Shown here: positions 17,209 through 25,408 of the stretch, one piece after another | Layout of the letters: every line of letters begins with the position of its first letter | Numbering within the stretch: position 1 is the stretch's first letter | DNA from: Cryobacterium zongtaii | GTDB taxonomy: Bacteria; Actinomycetota; Actinomycetes; Actinomycetales; Microbacteriaceae | Direction of reading: 5' to 3' | NCBI RefSeq assembly: GCF_002909375.1 | Contig: NZ_PPXD01000022.1 | Span: 19,812-83,811 of the forward strand | DNA: 64,000 nucleotides | Translations under genes and position numbers: made by a program | Notes under the pieces: model-generated | The model's database searches: none | What the model saw: the letters and a program-made list of their open reading frames with translations, nothing else | Told to the model about the DNA's origin: nothing

Positions 17209-17328
17209 TCGAGTTCTCGGTTCGAGTGTGCGGATGCCGAATCACCGGCCGGGTCTGGTGGATAAAACCTTGCACCGTTAGGTTTGTTCCTGCAGAAGAA
17301 TCACGCACTTACTTCCAAAGGAGCACGT

Positions 17329-18132
17329 ATGTCCAGCACACCCTCGGTCCAGCTCTACACCGTGAGGGATGCCATCTCCGCAGACCTCCAGGGGGCCATC
17401 GCCCGCGTCGCCGACATCGGCTTCACCAAGGTGGAGCCGTACGCGTTCGTCGATCGCGCGGATGAGTTCGAGAAGGCGTTCGCGGCATCCGGCATCTCGG
17501 CGCCGTCCGGACACGCACCCGTCATCGATTCCGACGACCCGGCCCGCACCTTCGACGCCGCCGCACAGCTCGGCATCGGCACGGTCATCGACCCGTTCAT
17601 CCCGAGCGATCGGTGGCAGACCGCTGACGACGCCGCCAGGATCGCCGACCGGGTGAACGAGCTCCAGGTGCAGGCGGCCGCTGTCGGCCTGGGCTTCGGC
17701 TACCACAACCACCAGTGGGAGTTCGCGAACAAGGTCGACGGCCGCAGCATCTACGAGCTGTTCCTCGACGGCCTCTCCCCCGACGTGGTCCTCGAACTCG
17801 ACACCTACTGGTCGACCGTCGGAGGCGCGGACACCCCGGAGCTGCTACGCCGCCTGGGCGACCGGGTGCAGTTCCTGCACATCAAGGACGGCCCGGTCCA
17901 GGGCGACATCGTCACGACGCTGCCCGGCAGCGACAGTGCCCTGAACGTGTCCGATGCGCTCGTCACCGCCTTCAGCAGCCAGCTGCCGGCCGGCAGCGGC
18001 GACGTCGGAGTCGCCGCCATCCTCGAGGCCGCGCCGCACGCCCTGCGCGTGGTGGAGTTCGACGGCTACGCGGGTGATGTCTTCGAGGGCATCGCGGCGT
18101 CGTTCGCCTGGCTCGCGGAGAACGACAAGTGA
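17329..18132 (+). CDS. Sugar phosphate isomerase/epimerase (xylose-isomerase-like TIM barrel)
   Basis: A 267-residue TIM-barrel protein of the AP_endonuc_2/IolE-like group. It starts SVQLYTVRDAI, with metal- and sugar-binding segments YHNHQWEF, VLELDTYWS, and FLHIKDG; these Glu/Asp/His residues usually hold a divalent cation. It probably isomerises or epimerises a keto-sugar. AAAGGAG at 17317-17323 strongly supports the ATG at 17329. Its stop overlaps the GTG of the next oxidoreductase (GTGA), so both work in one catabolic path. Confidence 0.85.
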   Translation: MSSTPSVQLYTVRDAISADLQGAIARVADIGFTKVEPYAFVDRADEFEKAFAASGISAPSGHAPVIDSDDPARTFDAAAQLGIGTVIDPFIPSDRWQTADDAARIADRVNELQVQAAAVGLGFGYHNHQWEFANKVDGRSIYELFLDGLSPDVVLELDTYWSTVGGADTPELLRRLGDRVQFLHIKDGPVQGDIVTTLPGSDSALNVSDALVTAFSSQLPAGSGDVGVAAILEAAPHALRVVEFDGYAGDVFEGIAASFAWLAENDK

Positions 18133-19235
18133 GCCGCACCGGACGCGTCGGCGTCGGTGTCATCGGCGCCGGCGTCATCAGCGGCACCTACCTGGAGAAC
18201 ATGACGGCGTTCGCCGACCTCGACGTGCTGTTTGTCGCTGACCTCGACCTCGATCGCGCCCAGGCTCAGGCCGAGGCCTACGGGGTGCCCGGACACGGGT
18301 CCGTCGAGGACCTGCTGGCCAGGGACGATATCGAAATCGTCGTGAACCTCACCATCCCCGCCGTGCACACCGCGGTGGGTGAGCGCATCATCGCCGCCGG
18401 CAAGCACGTCTGGAGCGAGAAGCCTCTCGCCCTTGACCACGACTCCGGCGCGGCACTGCTCGCCGCGGCGGACGCCGCGGGGCTCCGCGTCGCCTGCGCG
18501 CCGGACACCGTGCTGGGTGCGGGCATCCAGACCGCCATGCGGGCCATCAACCGCGGCGACATCGGCGAGCCGCTGACGGCAACCACGATGTTCCACGTTC
18601 CCGGCCCCGACGCCTGGCACCCGAACCCCGAGTTCCTGTTCGCATACGGCGCCGGGCCGCTCTTCGACATGGGTCCGTACTACGTCACGACGCTGGTGCA
18701 TGCGTTCGGCGCCGCCAGCCGGGTCGGCGCGGTGTCGTCCAAGTCCAGTGCGGTCCGCACCATCGGCAGCGGGCCCCGCGCGGGCACCGAGTTCCCGGTG
18801 GAAGTGCCGACCCATCACGCGGCGGTCATCTCGTTCGCGGGCAGCCAGTCCGCGCAGTCCACCTTCAGCTTCCAGAACGCCCTGCCGCGGATGGGTTTCG
18901 TAGAAATCAGCGGCACCGAGGGCACCCTGGTGCTGCCGGACCCGAACACCTTCGAGGGTGATTCCACGCTGTGGCGGTTCGGCCACGAGGAGCCGAGCAT
19001 TGTCCCGGCGGTGGGCTCCACCTACGGTCGCGGCTCTGGCGTGCTCGACCTGGCCCGCTCCATCCGTGCCGGTGTGCCCGAGCACGCCAGCGGTGCTGTC
19101 GCCGCGCACGTCCTCGATGTGCTGCTGGCCGTCTCCGACGCCGCCGAGACCGGTCAGAGCGTCGACGTGGCGTCGAGCGTTGCCCGGCCGACGCCGCTGC
19201 CCGAGGACTGGGATCCCGCGGCGGCCACCCTGTAG
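18129..19235 (+). CDS. Gfo/Idh/MocA-family NAD(P)-dependent oxidoreductase
   Basis: A 368-residue enzyme with the Rossmann fingerprint VGVIGAGVISGTYLENM at 8-24, then VWSEKPLALD, the EKP motif of the family (about 97-106), and a C-terminal alpha/beta domain starting with GPLFDMGPYYVTTL, where the D-x-G-x-Y/H region contributes the catalytic site. It oxidises a sugar or polyol using NAD(P). It is translationally coupled to the isomerase and converges on the TetR gene, which is a candidate regulator. The exact sugar is unknown. Confidence 0.87.
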   Translation: MSRTGRVGVGVIGAGVISGTYLENMTAFADLDVLFVADLDLDRAQAQAEAYGVPGHGSVEDLLARDDIEIVVNLTIPAVHTAVGERIIAAGKHVWSEKPLALDHDSGAALLAAADAAGLRVACAPDTVLGAGIQTAMRAINRGDIGEPLTATTMFHVPGPDAWHPNPEFLFAYGAGPLFDMGPYYVTTLVHAFGAASRVGAVSSKSSAVRTIGSGPRAGTEFPVEVPTHHAAVISFAGSQSAQSTFSFQNALPRMGFVEISGTEGTLVLPDPNTFEGDSTLWRFGHEEPSIVPAVGSTYGRGSGVLDLARSIRAGVPEHASGAVAAHVLDVLLAVSDAAETGQSVDVASSVARPTPLPEDWDPAAATL

Positions 19236-19246
19236 CCGCTCCTCCC

Positions 19247-19855
19247 TCAGGCCGGGGAACCGTTCGCCGCCGGCGGGCGGTTCCCCGTGCGGGCCAGGGC
19301 TATCACGGCCTCGACGTGTGCGCCCATGTCGCGGCTGTCGTCGAACATCCACTGCACCTGCATACCGTCGCTGACCGCCATCAGGATCGACGCCAACATC
19401 TCAGGGTCGACCGAGTCGTCGAGCCGCCCGGATGCCTGCATGCGGCGCAGCCCGGCCGTGATCGTGCTGCGCGAGTGCGCGTAGCGTTCCCGAAAGTACT
19501 CGTGCGCCGGATGCTCTGGGTCGGTCGCCGCCGCGGCGGACAGGTTGGCGAACATCTGCACGAGCCCGGGCACCTCGGCGTTGTGCCGGATCAGGGCCGC
19601 GAAGGTGGCCGCCGGGTCCGGGTCCTCGGGATCCTTCGACGCGTCGATCTCGTCCCTGGTGCGGAGGATGGCCACCCAAAGGTCATCCTTCGACTCGAAG
19701 TAGTGCAACAGGCCGGCCTGGGTGAGCCCGACCGCGGCGGCGATGTCCCGTACCGAGGTCTGACGGAAGCCCTGCCGCGCCACGAGCGCCAGGGCGGTCT
19801 CCAGGATCTCGGCGCGCTTCGCAACGCCTTTCGGGTATCTGCCCAGGGTGGCCAT
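19247..19855 (-). CDS. TetR-family transcriptional regulator
   Basis: A 202-residue repressor-type protein. The helix-turn-helix lies at about 29-60 (RQTSVRDIAAAVGLTQAGLL followed by HYFESKDDLW), a canonical TetR signature. The C-terminal ligand domain is not specific to a known group. A TAGCCT hexamer lies 6 nt before the ATG with no Shine-Dalgarno, so the mRNA may be leaderless. It converges on the isomerase/oxidoreductase pair; whether it controls them is an inference. Confidence 0.87.
   Translation of the reverse strand: MATLGRYPKGVAKRAEILETALALVARQGFRQTSVRDIAAAVGLTQAGLLHYFESKDDLWVAILRTRDEIDASKDPEDPDPAATFAALIRHNAEVPGLVQMFANLSAAAATDPEHPAHEYFRERYAHSRSTITAGLRRMQASGRLDDSVDPEMLASILMAVSDGMQVQWMFDDSRDMGAHVEAVIALARTGNRPPAANGSPA
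19253..19287. terminator. Hairpin at the 3' end of the TetR gene, between convergent genes
   Basis: CGGGGAACCG (19253-19262) and CGGTTCCCCG (19278-19287) form a perfect 10-bp stem with a 15-base loop, just past the oxidoreductase stop and within the last codons of the TetR gene. It could terminate the plus-strand operon. Confidence 0.5.
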
Positions 19856-19861
19856 GGTGCA

Positions 19862-19867
19862 AGGCTA
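19862..19867 (-). promoter_or_regulatory. Putative leaderless -10 (TAGCCT) of the TetR gene
   Basis: On the minus strand TAGCCT ends 6 nt before the ATG at 19855. Confidence 0.45.
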
Positions 19868-20021
19868 GCGAGGTTCCGCGAACCGTGAGATAAGCACCGA
19901 AAATCCCCGGATTCCGGGGCTGAAGCCCGCCGCCGCCAGGATGCCGCCTCGACCCAGAGCGCCCACCAGTAGGCCCCTTGGCCGCCGTGCCGGAGAATGG
20001 GAGGACCACGAGAGGGGCGGC

Positions 20022-20492
20022 ATGTCGAAGAAGAAGCGAGCAGAACAACTTCGGGCGATCGCAGCGCACGTCCTGACGGCTCCGATCCTGCTCGAGGGGG
20101 ATGCCGACGAGCTCCTCACCGTGCTGCGCGCCGGCGCGCGAGCGGCGGGAATCCCGGTGACCGACCACGCACTGGCGGCGCGCCCGGCCCGCGTGGTCGT
20201 GCTGGCCATCGACCGGGACGCCCGGCGATCCTCGCTCGTGAAGGCCGCCACGCTGCTTCGCGAGCTGGAGGACCACATCGCACCGGACGCCGTGCGGATC
20301 GTCGTGGTGCAGAGCGCCAGATCCAGGCTCGCTCCCCCGAAGCTGCAGCGCCTGGTCGCTTCGGAAATCCTGTTCCATGTCGCCCTCGCGCTCTCGAATG
20401 TCGTGCCGGGCCAGAAGGAGCGCACCCTCCGGCAGCGGTTCGGCCTCACCACCCTGGACGCGGCAGGCTTCCGGATCCTGCGCTTCGGCTAG
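20022..20492 (+). CDS. Hypothetical protein
   Basis: A 156-residue soluble protein that I do not recognise. It begins MSKKKRAEQLRAIAAHVLTA and contains an alpha/beta pattern: ARVVVLAIDRDARRSS, VKAATLLRELEDHI, and VRIVVVQSARSRLAP. The basic N-terminus and C-terminus (KERTLRQRFGLTTLDAAGFR) might contact nucleic acid, but nothing diagnostic is visible. The ATG follows GAGAGGGGCGG. The iron-regulated siderophore-interacting gene starts 52 nt downstream behind its own promoter. Confidence 0.55.
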   Translation: MSKKKRAEQLRAIAAHVLTAPILLEGDADELLTVLRAGARAAGIPVTDHALAARPARVVVLAIDRDARRSSLVKAATLLRELEDHIAPDAVRIVVVQSARSRLAPPKLQRLVASEILFHVALALSNVVPGQKERTLRQRFGLTTLDAAGFRILRFG

Positions 20493-20514
20493 CCGCCCCC
20501 GGGATATTGCCAAG

Positions 20515-20536
20515 TGAGGGTTACCTAACTTAGAGT
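20515..20536 (+). promoter_or_regulatory. DtxR/IdeR-type iron box overlapping a leaderless -10
   Basis: TGAGGGTTACCTAACTTAG (20515-20533) resembles the actinobacterial iron box TTAGGTTAGCCTAACCTAA, with one good half-site (CCTAACTTA) and one weaker. It overlaps TAGAGT at 20531-20536, which ends 8 nt before the ATG at 20545. Iron-loaded repressor bound here would block transcription of the siderophore-interacting protein gene. Confidence 0.6.
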
Positions 20537-20544
20537 GAGTCGGG

Positions 20545-21372
20545 ATGACTACTCTCACCGCCAGTCCGGCCCGTCCCGTGCGTCCGCAGATCACTCTTCA
20601 CGTTGTGCGCCGCGAACAACTGAGCCCTCATCTGGTGCGCATCGTCCTCTCCGGCGAGCAGTTCGACAGGTTCGTGACCAACGACTCGACCGACAAATAC
20701 GTGAAGATCCACTTCGCAAAGCGGGAGCTCGGTCTCACGCCGCCTTTCGATATCACGGCCCTGCGGGAGATCCTCCCTCCGGAAGACCTTCCGGTGACCC
20801 GCACCTACACAGTGCGCCAGGTGGACCTCGACGCACGCACTCTCGCGATCGACTTCGTCGTGCACGGCACCGAGGGTCTGGCCGGTCCGTGGGCCGACGC
20901 GGCGCAACCGGGTGACCTGCTCTCGTTCTCCGGCCCCGGCGGCGGCTACGCCCCCGACCCCGGTTCGGCCTGGCACCTGTTCGCCGGCGACCAGTCCGCG
21001 CTGCCCGCCATCGCGGCCGCGCTGGAGTCGTTGCCGGCCACGGCAGCGGGACTGGCCTTCATCCAAGTGGCCAGCGCGAGCGAAATCCTGGAGCTGACCG
21101 CGCCCGGTGCGGTGCAGATCCGATGGCTGTTCGGCACCGACCCGGCGCAGCTGTCTGCCGCGGTGGACGCAGCCAGCTGGCTGCCCGGCCGGCCGCAGAT
21201 CTTCGCGCACGGCGAGCGCTCGGCGATGAAGGCACTGCGCGATGTCTTCACGGCGCGTGGCGTGCAGAGATCCGAGCTCTCCCTATCGGGGTATTGGGCG
21301 CAGGGCCGCACCGAAGACAGGTTCCAGGCCGAGAAGCGTGAACCCATCGGCGTGATCCTGCCCGTCTCCTAG
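20545..21372 (+). CDS. Siderophore-interacting protein (ferric-siderophore reductase, ViuB/FAD_binding_9 family)
   Basis: A 275-residue cytosolic flavoprotein that reduces ferric siderophores to release iron. The FAD-binding PVTRTYTVRQVD at about 83-94 holds the R-x-Y-T motif, and GDLLSFSGPGGGY follows. The C-terminal SIP domain includes FAGDQSALPAIAAALESLP and the terminal SGYWAQGRTEDRFQAEKRE with the Gly-Tyr-Trp motif of the family. The overlapping DtxR-like box makes iron repression likely. No siderophore synthesis or uptake genes are adjacent. Confidence 0.9.
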   Translation: MTTLTASPARPVRPQITLHVVRREQLSPHLVRIVLSGEQFDRFVTNDSTDKYVKIHFAKRELGLTPPFDITALREILPPEDLPVTRTYTVRQVDLDARTLAIDFVVHGTEGLAGPWADAAQPGDLLSFSGPGGGYAPDPGSAWHLFAGDQSALPAIAAALESLPATAAGLAFIQVASASEILELTAPGAVQIRWLFGTDPAQLSAAVDAASWLPGRPQIFAHGERSAMKALRDVFTARGVQRSELSLSGYWAQGRTEDRFQAEKREPIGVILPVS

Positions 21373-21396
21373 CGACACCCGCCGGCGAAACGGGGC

Positions 21397-21438
21397 TTGC
21401 ACCACGACGTCCTCGAACATATGCTGTCTTGAAGACAG
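21397..21438 (+). promoter_or_regulatory. Promoter with a 15-bp palindromic operator upstream of the MarR-SDR-SDR operon
   Basis: TTGCAC (21397-21402) and TATGCT (21420-21425) are separated by exactly 17 nt and form a good sigma-70-type promoter. CTGTCTTGAAGACAG (21424-21438) is a perfect palindrome around a central G and overlaps the end of the -10 and the predicted start point. This is the expected place for autorepression by the MarR protein encoded next. Confidence 0.7.
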
Positions 21439-21471
21439 TAAAAGCTTGAGGATGTGAAAGGACGTGCCACT

Positions 21472-22011
21472 GTGCCCCCCGAGGCCGACGCCGCATCACG
21501 AGGAACGTCCGCTCAGCCGTACCGTCATGAACAACTCGGGGCACTGCTCGAGGTCTTCTCGGTCTGGTCCTCCGCAACCTTCATCCGGGGACTGGCGGTC
21601 GAGGCCGGCGTTGATCTGGACGCCACCTCGATCGTGGCCGTCACGGTTCTGGCCCGCGACGGCGAACAGCGCGCATCCGCCCTCGCCTCCCGCCTGCGCG
21701 TGGGTGCCTCCGCGATCTCCAAGCTCAGCAACCGGCTCACCGCGCACGGCCTGATCGAGAAGCGTCAGGACCCCGACGATTCCCGGGCCACGCTGGTGCG
21801 GCTGACGCCCGCAGGAACAGCCGCCACGACGGCGCTGACCCGGGCCTGCGACGCGATGATGGCCGACCTGATGCGTCAGTGGTCAGACGACGACCGCGAC
21901 GACTTCGACCGGCTCCTCCGCCGATTCCGAGATGACGCGCTCGCGTACGCCATCAGTGTTGAGGCACCGACACCTGAACCCACCACCGACCAGAAAGTAG
22001 ATCAATCATGA
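21472..22011 (+). CDS. MarR-family transcriptional regulator
   Basis: A 179-residue winged-helix protein. The DNA-recognition part is ASALASRLRVGASAISKLSN followed by RLTAHGLIEKRQDPDDSRAT, with the DxR wing typical of MarR. The GTG at 21472 is chosen because AAAGGA at 21457-21462 is well placed; GTG 21454 is an alternative. The start of the next SDR gene overlaps the stop (ATGA), so regulator and enzymes form one operon. A palindromic operator sits at the promoter. The ligand is probably a substrate of the two dehydrogenases (inference). Confidence 0.88.
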   Translation: MPPEADAASRGTSAQPYRHEQLGALLEVFSVWSSATFIRGLAVEAGVDLDATSIVAVTVLARDGEQRASALASRLRVGASAISKLSNRLTAHGLIEKRQDPDDSRATLVRLTPAGTAATTALTRACDAMMADLMRQWSDDDRDDFDRLLRRFRDDALAYAISVEAPTPEPTTDQKVDQS

Positions 22012-22787
22012 CCCGCACCTACCTCGTGACCGGCGCCGCCAGCGGCATCGGCAAGGCCACCGCCGCGCTCCTTCGCTCCAGGGGCCACAACGTCATCGGC
22101 GCCGACCTCAAGGACTCCGACATCAACGCCGACCTGTCCACGGTGCAGGGACGCGAGCACCTGATCCACGCTGCCGAGGAACTCTCCGGCGGCGTGCTGG
22201 ACGGCGTCATCGCCGTCGCCGGTCTCAGCCACCCGATCCCGGTCACCGCCGCGGTCAACTACTACGGCACCGTCGCAACCCTGGAGGGCCTCCGTCCGCT
22301 GCTGACCCGGTCCCCCGCCCCGCGCGCCGTGGCCGTCGCCTCGATGGCATCGCTACAACCCTTCGATGAGGAGCTGGTGCGACTCCTGCTGGAAGGCACC
22401 GAACAGGATGCCCTGGCCCGCGCCGCCGAACTCGCCACGACCCCGGCGACCGGGCACCAGATCTACTCGTCCAGCAAGCGGGCCCTGGCCCGGTGGCTGC
22501 GCACGACCGCACCCACCGCCGAGTGGGCGGGCGCCGGGATTCCACTCAACGCGATCGCGCCGGGTGTCGTTCTCACCCCGATGACGACCGAGTTGGTCGC
22601 CACCCCCGAGGGCCGGGCAAAGCTGAACGAACAGGTGCCGATGCCGCTCAACGGGCCCTTTGACGCCGACGTCGCCGCGAAGCTGCTCGTCTGGCTCGCC
22701 GACGAGGAGAACTCGCACCTGTGCGGCCAGGTCATCTTCATCGACGGCGGCTACGACGCCGTCCTGCGCGGCGACAGCACCTGGTAA
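22008..22787 (+). CDS. SDR-family oxidoreductase (3-alpha-hydroxysteroid/coniferyl-alcohol dehydrogenase-like)
   Basis: A 259-residue short-chain dehydrogenase. TGAASGIGKATAALL (6-20) binds NAD(P); a YSSSK active site follows; and NAIAPGVVLTPMT continues the typical fold. The insertion between the Ser strand and Tyr (EELVRLLLEGTEQDALARAA) is characteristic of the subgroup that includes 3-alpha-hydroxysteroid and coniferyl-alcohol dehydrogenases. The second SDR gene starts 5 nt after its stop. Both are under the MarR promoter. Confidence 0.87.
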   Translation: MTRTYLVTGAASGIGKATAALLRSRGHNVIGADLKDSDINADLSTVQGREHLIHAAEELSGGVLDGVIAVAGLSHPIPVTAAVNYYGTVATLEGLRPLLTRSPAPRAVAVASMASLQPFDEELVRLLLEGTEQDALARAAELATTPATGHQIYSSSKRALARWLRTTAPTAEWAGAGIPLNAIAPGVVLTPMTTELVATPEGRAKLNEQVPMPLNGPFDADVAAKLLVWLADEENSHLCGQVIFIDGGYDAVLRGDSTW

Positions 22788-22792
22788 CCCCG

Positions 22793-23536
22793 ATGCAACT
22801 CGACAAGAAGAGCGTCATCGTCACCGGTGGGGCCTCCGGCATCGGCGGCGCCATCACCCGCACCTTCGTGGAACGCGGTGCCAGCGTCGTCGTGGTGGAT
22901 CTCGCCCGGGAGGCCGGGGAAGCCCTGGCCGCCGAGCTCGGCGACACCGTGGTGTTCCTGCAGGGCGACGTGTCCGATCCTGCCGTTGCCGAGCGGGCCG
23001 TCGGCGCAGCCGTGGATCGCTTCGGCGGGCTGCACGGACTGGTGAACAACGCGCACGCCTCGCGCCAGGCGCCCTTCCTCGAGCTCACCGAGCAGATGTG
23101 GGACCTCTCCTTTTCCACCGGGCTGCGCGCCACCATCAACTTCATGCGCGCCGCCTACCCGGAACTGAAGAAGACCACGGGATCGGTGGTGAACTTCGGC
23201 TCCGGCGCCGGCCTGGACGGTCAGCCCACCCAGGCCGCGTACGCGGCGGCGAAGGAAGCCATCCGGGGCCTCAGCCGCGTCGTCTCGAACGAATGGGCAC
23301 CAGACGGCATCCGGGTCAACGTGGTGTGCCCCATGGCGATGACCGAGGGTGTGCAGGCCTGGTCACAGGCGTTCCCCGAGCTGTACCAGTCGACCCTGGC
23401 CAAGATCCCCCTCGGTCGTTTCGGGGACCCGGGTACCGATGTCGCCCCCGCGGTCGCCTTCCTGGTTTCTGACGACTCGAATTACATCACCGGGCAGACG
23501 CTCATGGTCGACGGTGGGACCATCAAGCTGCACTGA
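22793..23536 (+). CDS. SDR-family oxidoreductase (FabG-like)
   Basis: A 247-residue classical SDR: VTGGASGIGGAITRTF (10-25) for cofactor binding, NNAHAS (a variant of NNAG) in strand four, a Gly-Ser-Gly serine region and AAYAAAKEAIRGLSR with the catalytic Tyr and Lys. It ends with YITGQTLMVDGG, the usual C-terminal tail. It begins 5 nt after the first SDR gene. Two sequential oxidoreductases under a MarR regulator suggest conversion of an aromatic or steroid-like compound, but this is not shown by sequence. Confidence 0.87.
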   Translation: MQLDKKSVIVTGGASGIGGAITRTFVERGASVVVVDLAREAGEALAAELGDTVVFLQGDVSDPAVAERAVGAAVDRFGGLHGLVNNAHASRQAPFLELTEQMWDLSFSTGLRATINFMRAAYPELKKTTGSVVNFGSGAGLDGQPTQAAYAAAKEAIRGLSRVVSNEWAPDGIRVNVVCPMAMTEGVQAWSQAFPELYQSTLAKIPLGRFGDPGTDVAPAVAFLVSDDSNYITGQTLMVDGGTIKLH

Positions 23537-23637
23537 GGCGACAGTGCTGCGTCGACGCGGACGGCGTCAATGGCACGGCGGCGCCGTCCTGGCTAGGGGC
23601 CTACCGCGGTGCGGGGTCTTCTGTCACTCTGGGCGCC

Positions 23638-24111
23638 ATGAGCATCCGAGCCCGAGTGGTGGTGGGGGTCTATCCAGGTCAGGCCGACGGCGTCGTGCTG
23701 CAGGCCGCGGTGTTCGCCGCGCGGTTCGACGCCGAGCTGGTGTGCGCCTGGGTGGACCCCGGCCGGCATCCGCGGGCCGACCACGCCGACGCGCCCACGC
23801 CGGGTAGCGGCGCGGGCGTCGACCCGTACCTCACCGCCCACCTGACCCGGATCCTGGGCGGCCACGACATCGAGTGGAGCACCCGCCAGCTCTCCGGCGA
23901 CCCGGCCAGGGCGCTCGGGCAGCTCGCCGAGACGCTCCGGGCCGTGATGATCGTGGTCGGCACCAGGGACGGCACCGTGCGCGGCAGCCTGCAGGAGTTC
24001 TTCGCGGGTTCGATCGCGATGCACCTGGCGCACCGGCAGCACCGTCCCGTCGTCGTCGTCCCCCTGTCGCCGGTGTCGTTCGACGATGACGTGCCATGGG
24101 AGTCCGAGTGA
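23638..24111 (+). CDS. Universal stress protein family (UspA-like)
   Basis: A 157-residue single-domain Usp. RVVVGVYPGQADGVVLQAAVFAARFDAELVC-type first strand and helix (6-35), and VMIVVGTRDGTVRGS then LQEFFAGSIAMHLAHRQHRPVVVVP near the C-terminus. The ATP-binding G-x2-G-x9-G(S/T) pattern is only partly kept. It ends 16 nt before the fluoride riboswitch and is therefore upstream of, not under, that switch. CACTCT before the ATG could be a weak leaderless -10. Confidence 0.8.
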   Translation: MSIRARVVVGVYPGQADGVVLQAAVFAARFDAELVCAWVDPGRHPRADHADAPTPGSGAGVDPYLTAHLTRILGGHDIEWSTRQLSGDPARALGQLAETLRAVMIVVGTRDGTVRGSLQEFFAGSIAMHLAHRQHRPVVVVPLSPVSFDDDVPWESE

Positions 24112-24117
24112 GCGGTG

Positions 24118-24188
24118 TACCCTTTTGCGTGGTGATGGATCCCACCTGAGCACCCGCTCGAACCGCCGACTGCGCTGATGGTTCCGGC
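24118..24188 (+). promoter_or_regulatory. Fluoride riboswitch (crcB motif), with likely -10 just upstream
   Basis: The RNA from about 24128 to 24188 matches the crcB/fluoride aptamer. GGTGATGG (24131-24138) is followed by CCACC pairing with GGTG, then a small optional hairpin GAGC-ACCC-GCTC, then AACCGCC (24161-24167), then GCTGATGGTTCC (24174-24185). GGATCC next to the first GATGG can pair with the terminal GGTTCC (5 of 6 pairs), closing the long-range helix. TACCCT at 24118 may be the -10. The downstream genes include two CrcB fluoride channels, the classic target. Fluoride binding should turn the operon on. Confidence 0.85.
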
Positions 24189-24203
24189 CGACGAGACTGG
24201 TGG

Positions 24204-24950
24204 GTGACGGTGACGAGCTGGCCGAGCGGTGCTTCACTCGTCCTGCTCCGCCACGGCCAGAGCACCGCGAACGCCGCCGGCCTCTTCACCGGCATCCTCG
24301 ACCCCGAGCTGTCACCGTCCGGCGCCGACGAGGCGCTGGCCGCCGCCGACCTGCTCACGGCGCACGACCTGGTCCCGGATGCCGTCCTCGTCTCCCCGCT
24401 GCAGCGCGCCAGGCAGACCAGTGCCATCGTGGCCACCGCGCTGGAGTTGCCGGCCGACGCTGTCCACACCGACTGGCGTTTGAACGAACGCAACTACGGC
24501 GCCCTCACCGGACGGTACAAGGACGATGTGCGCGCCGAGGTCGGCGAGGCCCAGTTCCTGGCCTGGCGCCGCTCGGTCGACACCGCGCCGCCGGCCATGT
24601 CCGACGAGCAGCTTGGCGGCTTCGCCGACACGGCCCTGTTCCGTGGCCTGCCCGCCCGGGCGCTCACCCGCAGCGAGTCGTTACGTGACGTGATGGCCCG
24701 GGTGGCCGAGATCCATACCGATCGGGTGCTGCCGCTCCTGGCGGATGAGCGCACCGTGCTGGTCGTGGCGCACGGCAACTCCCTCCGCGCGTATTGCGCC
24801 GTGCTCGAGACCCTCGACAAATCGGCCATCCACCGACTCAATCTGCCCACCGGGCATCCGCTGGTCTACCAGGCCGGCGGCCGGCGGTACCTCGACGCCC
24901 CACGTGCCGAGGCGGCCGCGCTCGCCCTCGCCCTCGACGGCGGCACCTGA
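24204..24950 (+). CDS. 2,3-bisphosphoglycerate-dependent phosphoglycerate mutase (GpmA-like)
   Basis: A 248-residue histidine phosphatase-superfamily enzyme. LLRHGQSTANAAGLFTG (14-30) carries the phospho-accepting His 17; LNERNYGALTG (93-103) with Glu 95, the RSVDTAPP segment, SESLRDV, and VVAHGNSLRAYC with the second His near 188 match GpmA rather than generic phosphatases. It would interconvert 2- and 3-phosphoglycerate. It is the first gene after the fluoride riboswitch and overlaps crcB by one base. GTG 24204 or 24210 could be the start; no strong Shine-Dalgarno is seen. Confidence 0.8.
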   Translation: MTVTSWPSGASLVLLRHGQSTANAAGLFTGILDPELSPSGADEALAAADLLTAHDLVPDAVLVSPLQRARQTSAIVATALELPADAVHTDWRLNERNYGALTGRYKDDVRAEVGEAQFLAWRRSVDTAPPAMSDEQLGGFADTALFRGLPARALTRSESLRDVMARVAEIHTDRVLPLLADERTVLVVAHGNSLRAYCAVLETLDKSAIHRLNLPTGHPLVYQAGGRRYLDAPRAEAAALALALDGGT

Positions 24951-25408
24951 TGGCAGTCCCGACCGGCGCGTCGCGCCCCGTACACCTGCGCTGGCCGCAC
25001 CTCGCCCTCGTCTTCGCCGGCGGCACCGTCGGCACCGCGCTGCGCGAGCTCTTGGCGATCTCGGTGCCGCCGGTCGCGGGGGTGGCTGTCGTGATCGTGG
25101 GCATCAACATCGTCGGCGCCTTCGTGCTCGGGCTGCTGCTGGAGACCCTGGCCCGCCGCGGCCCAGACGAAGGCCGACGCCGGCAGCTGCGGCTGCTGCT
25201 GGGCACCGGCGTGCTCGGCGGCTTCACCACCTACAGCGCCCTGGCCACCGACACCGGCCTGTTGCTGGCCGACAGTCGACTCGGCGCCGCCCTGCTCTAC
25301 GCGCTGGGCACGGTTCTGATCGGCGCGGTCGCCTCGTGGGCCGGGATCGGCGCGGCCGGGGCGCTGCACGGCCGGCGGCCGAATCGTAGCGGGACGGCGG
25401 CCCGATGA
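24950..25408 (+). CDS. crcB: Fluoride channel CrcB/Fluc, first subunit
   Basis: A 152-residue membrane protein with four hydrophobic helices. GGTVGTALRELLA (24-36), NIVGAFVLGLLLE with the pore Asn, and GTGVLGGFTTYSALATDTG are the Fluc signatures. It exports fluoride by passive channel flow and works as a dual-topology dimer. The start codon overlaps the gpm stop (TGATG), and the second crcB overlaps its end by 4 nt. Paired crcB genes often encode antiparallel heterodimers. Long basic ends flank the membrane part. Confidence 0.92.
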   Translation: MAVPTGASRPVHLRWPHLALVFAGGTVGTALRELLAISVPPVAGVAVVIVGINIVGAFVLGLLLETLARRGPDEGRRRQLRLLLGTGVLGGFTTYSALATDTGLLLADSRLGAALLYALGTVLIGAVASWAGIGAAGALHGRRPNRSGTAAR

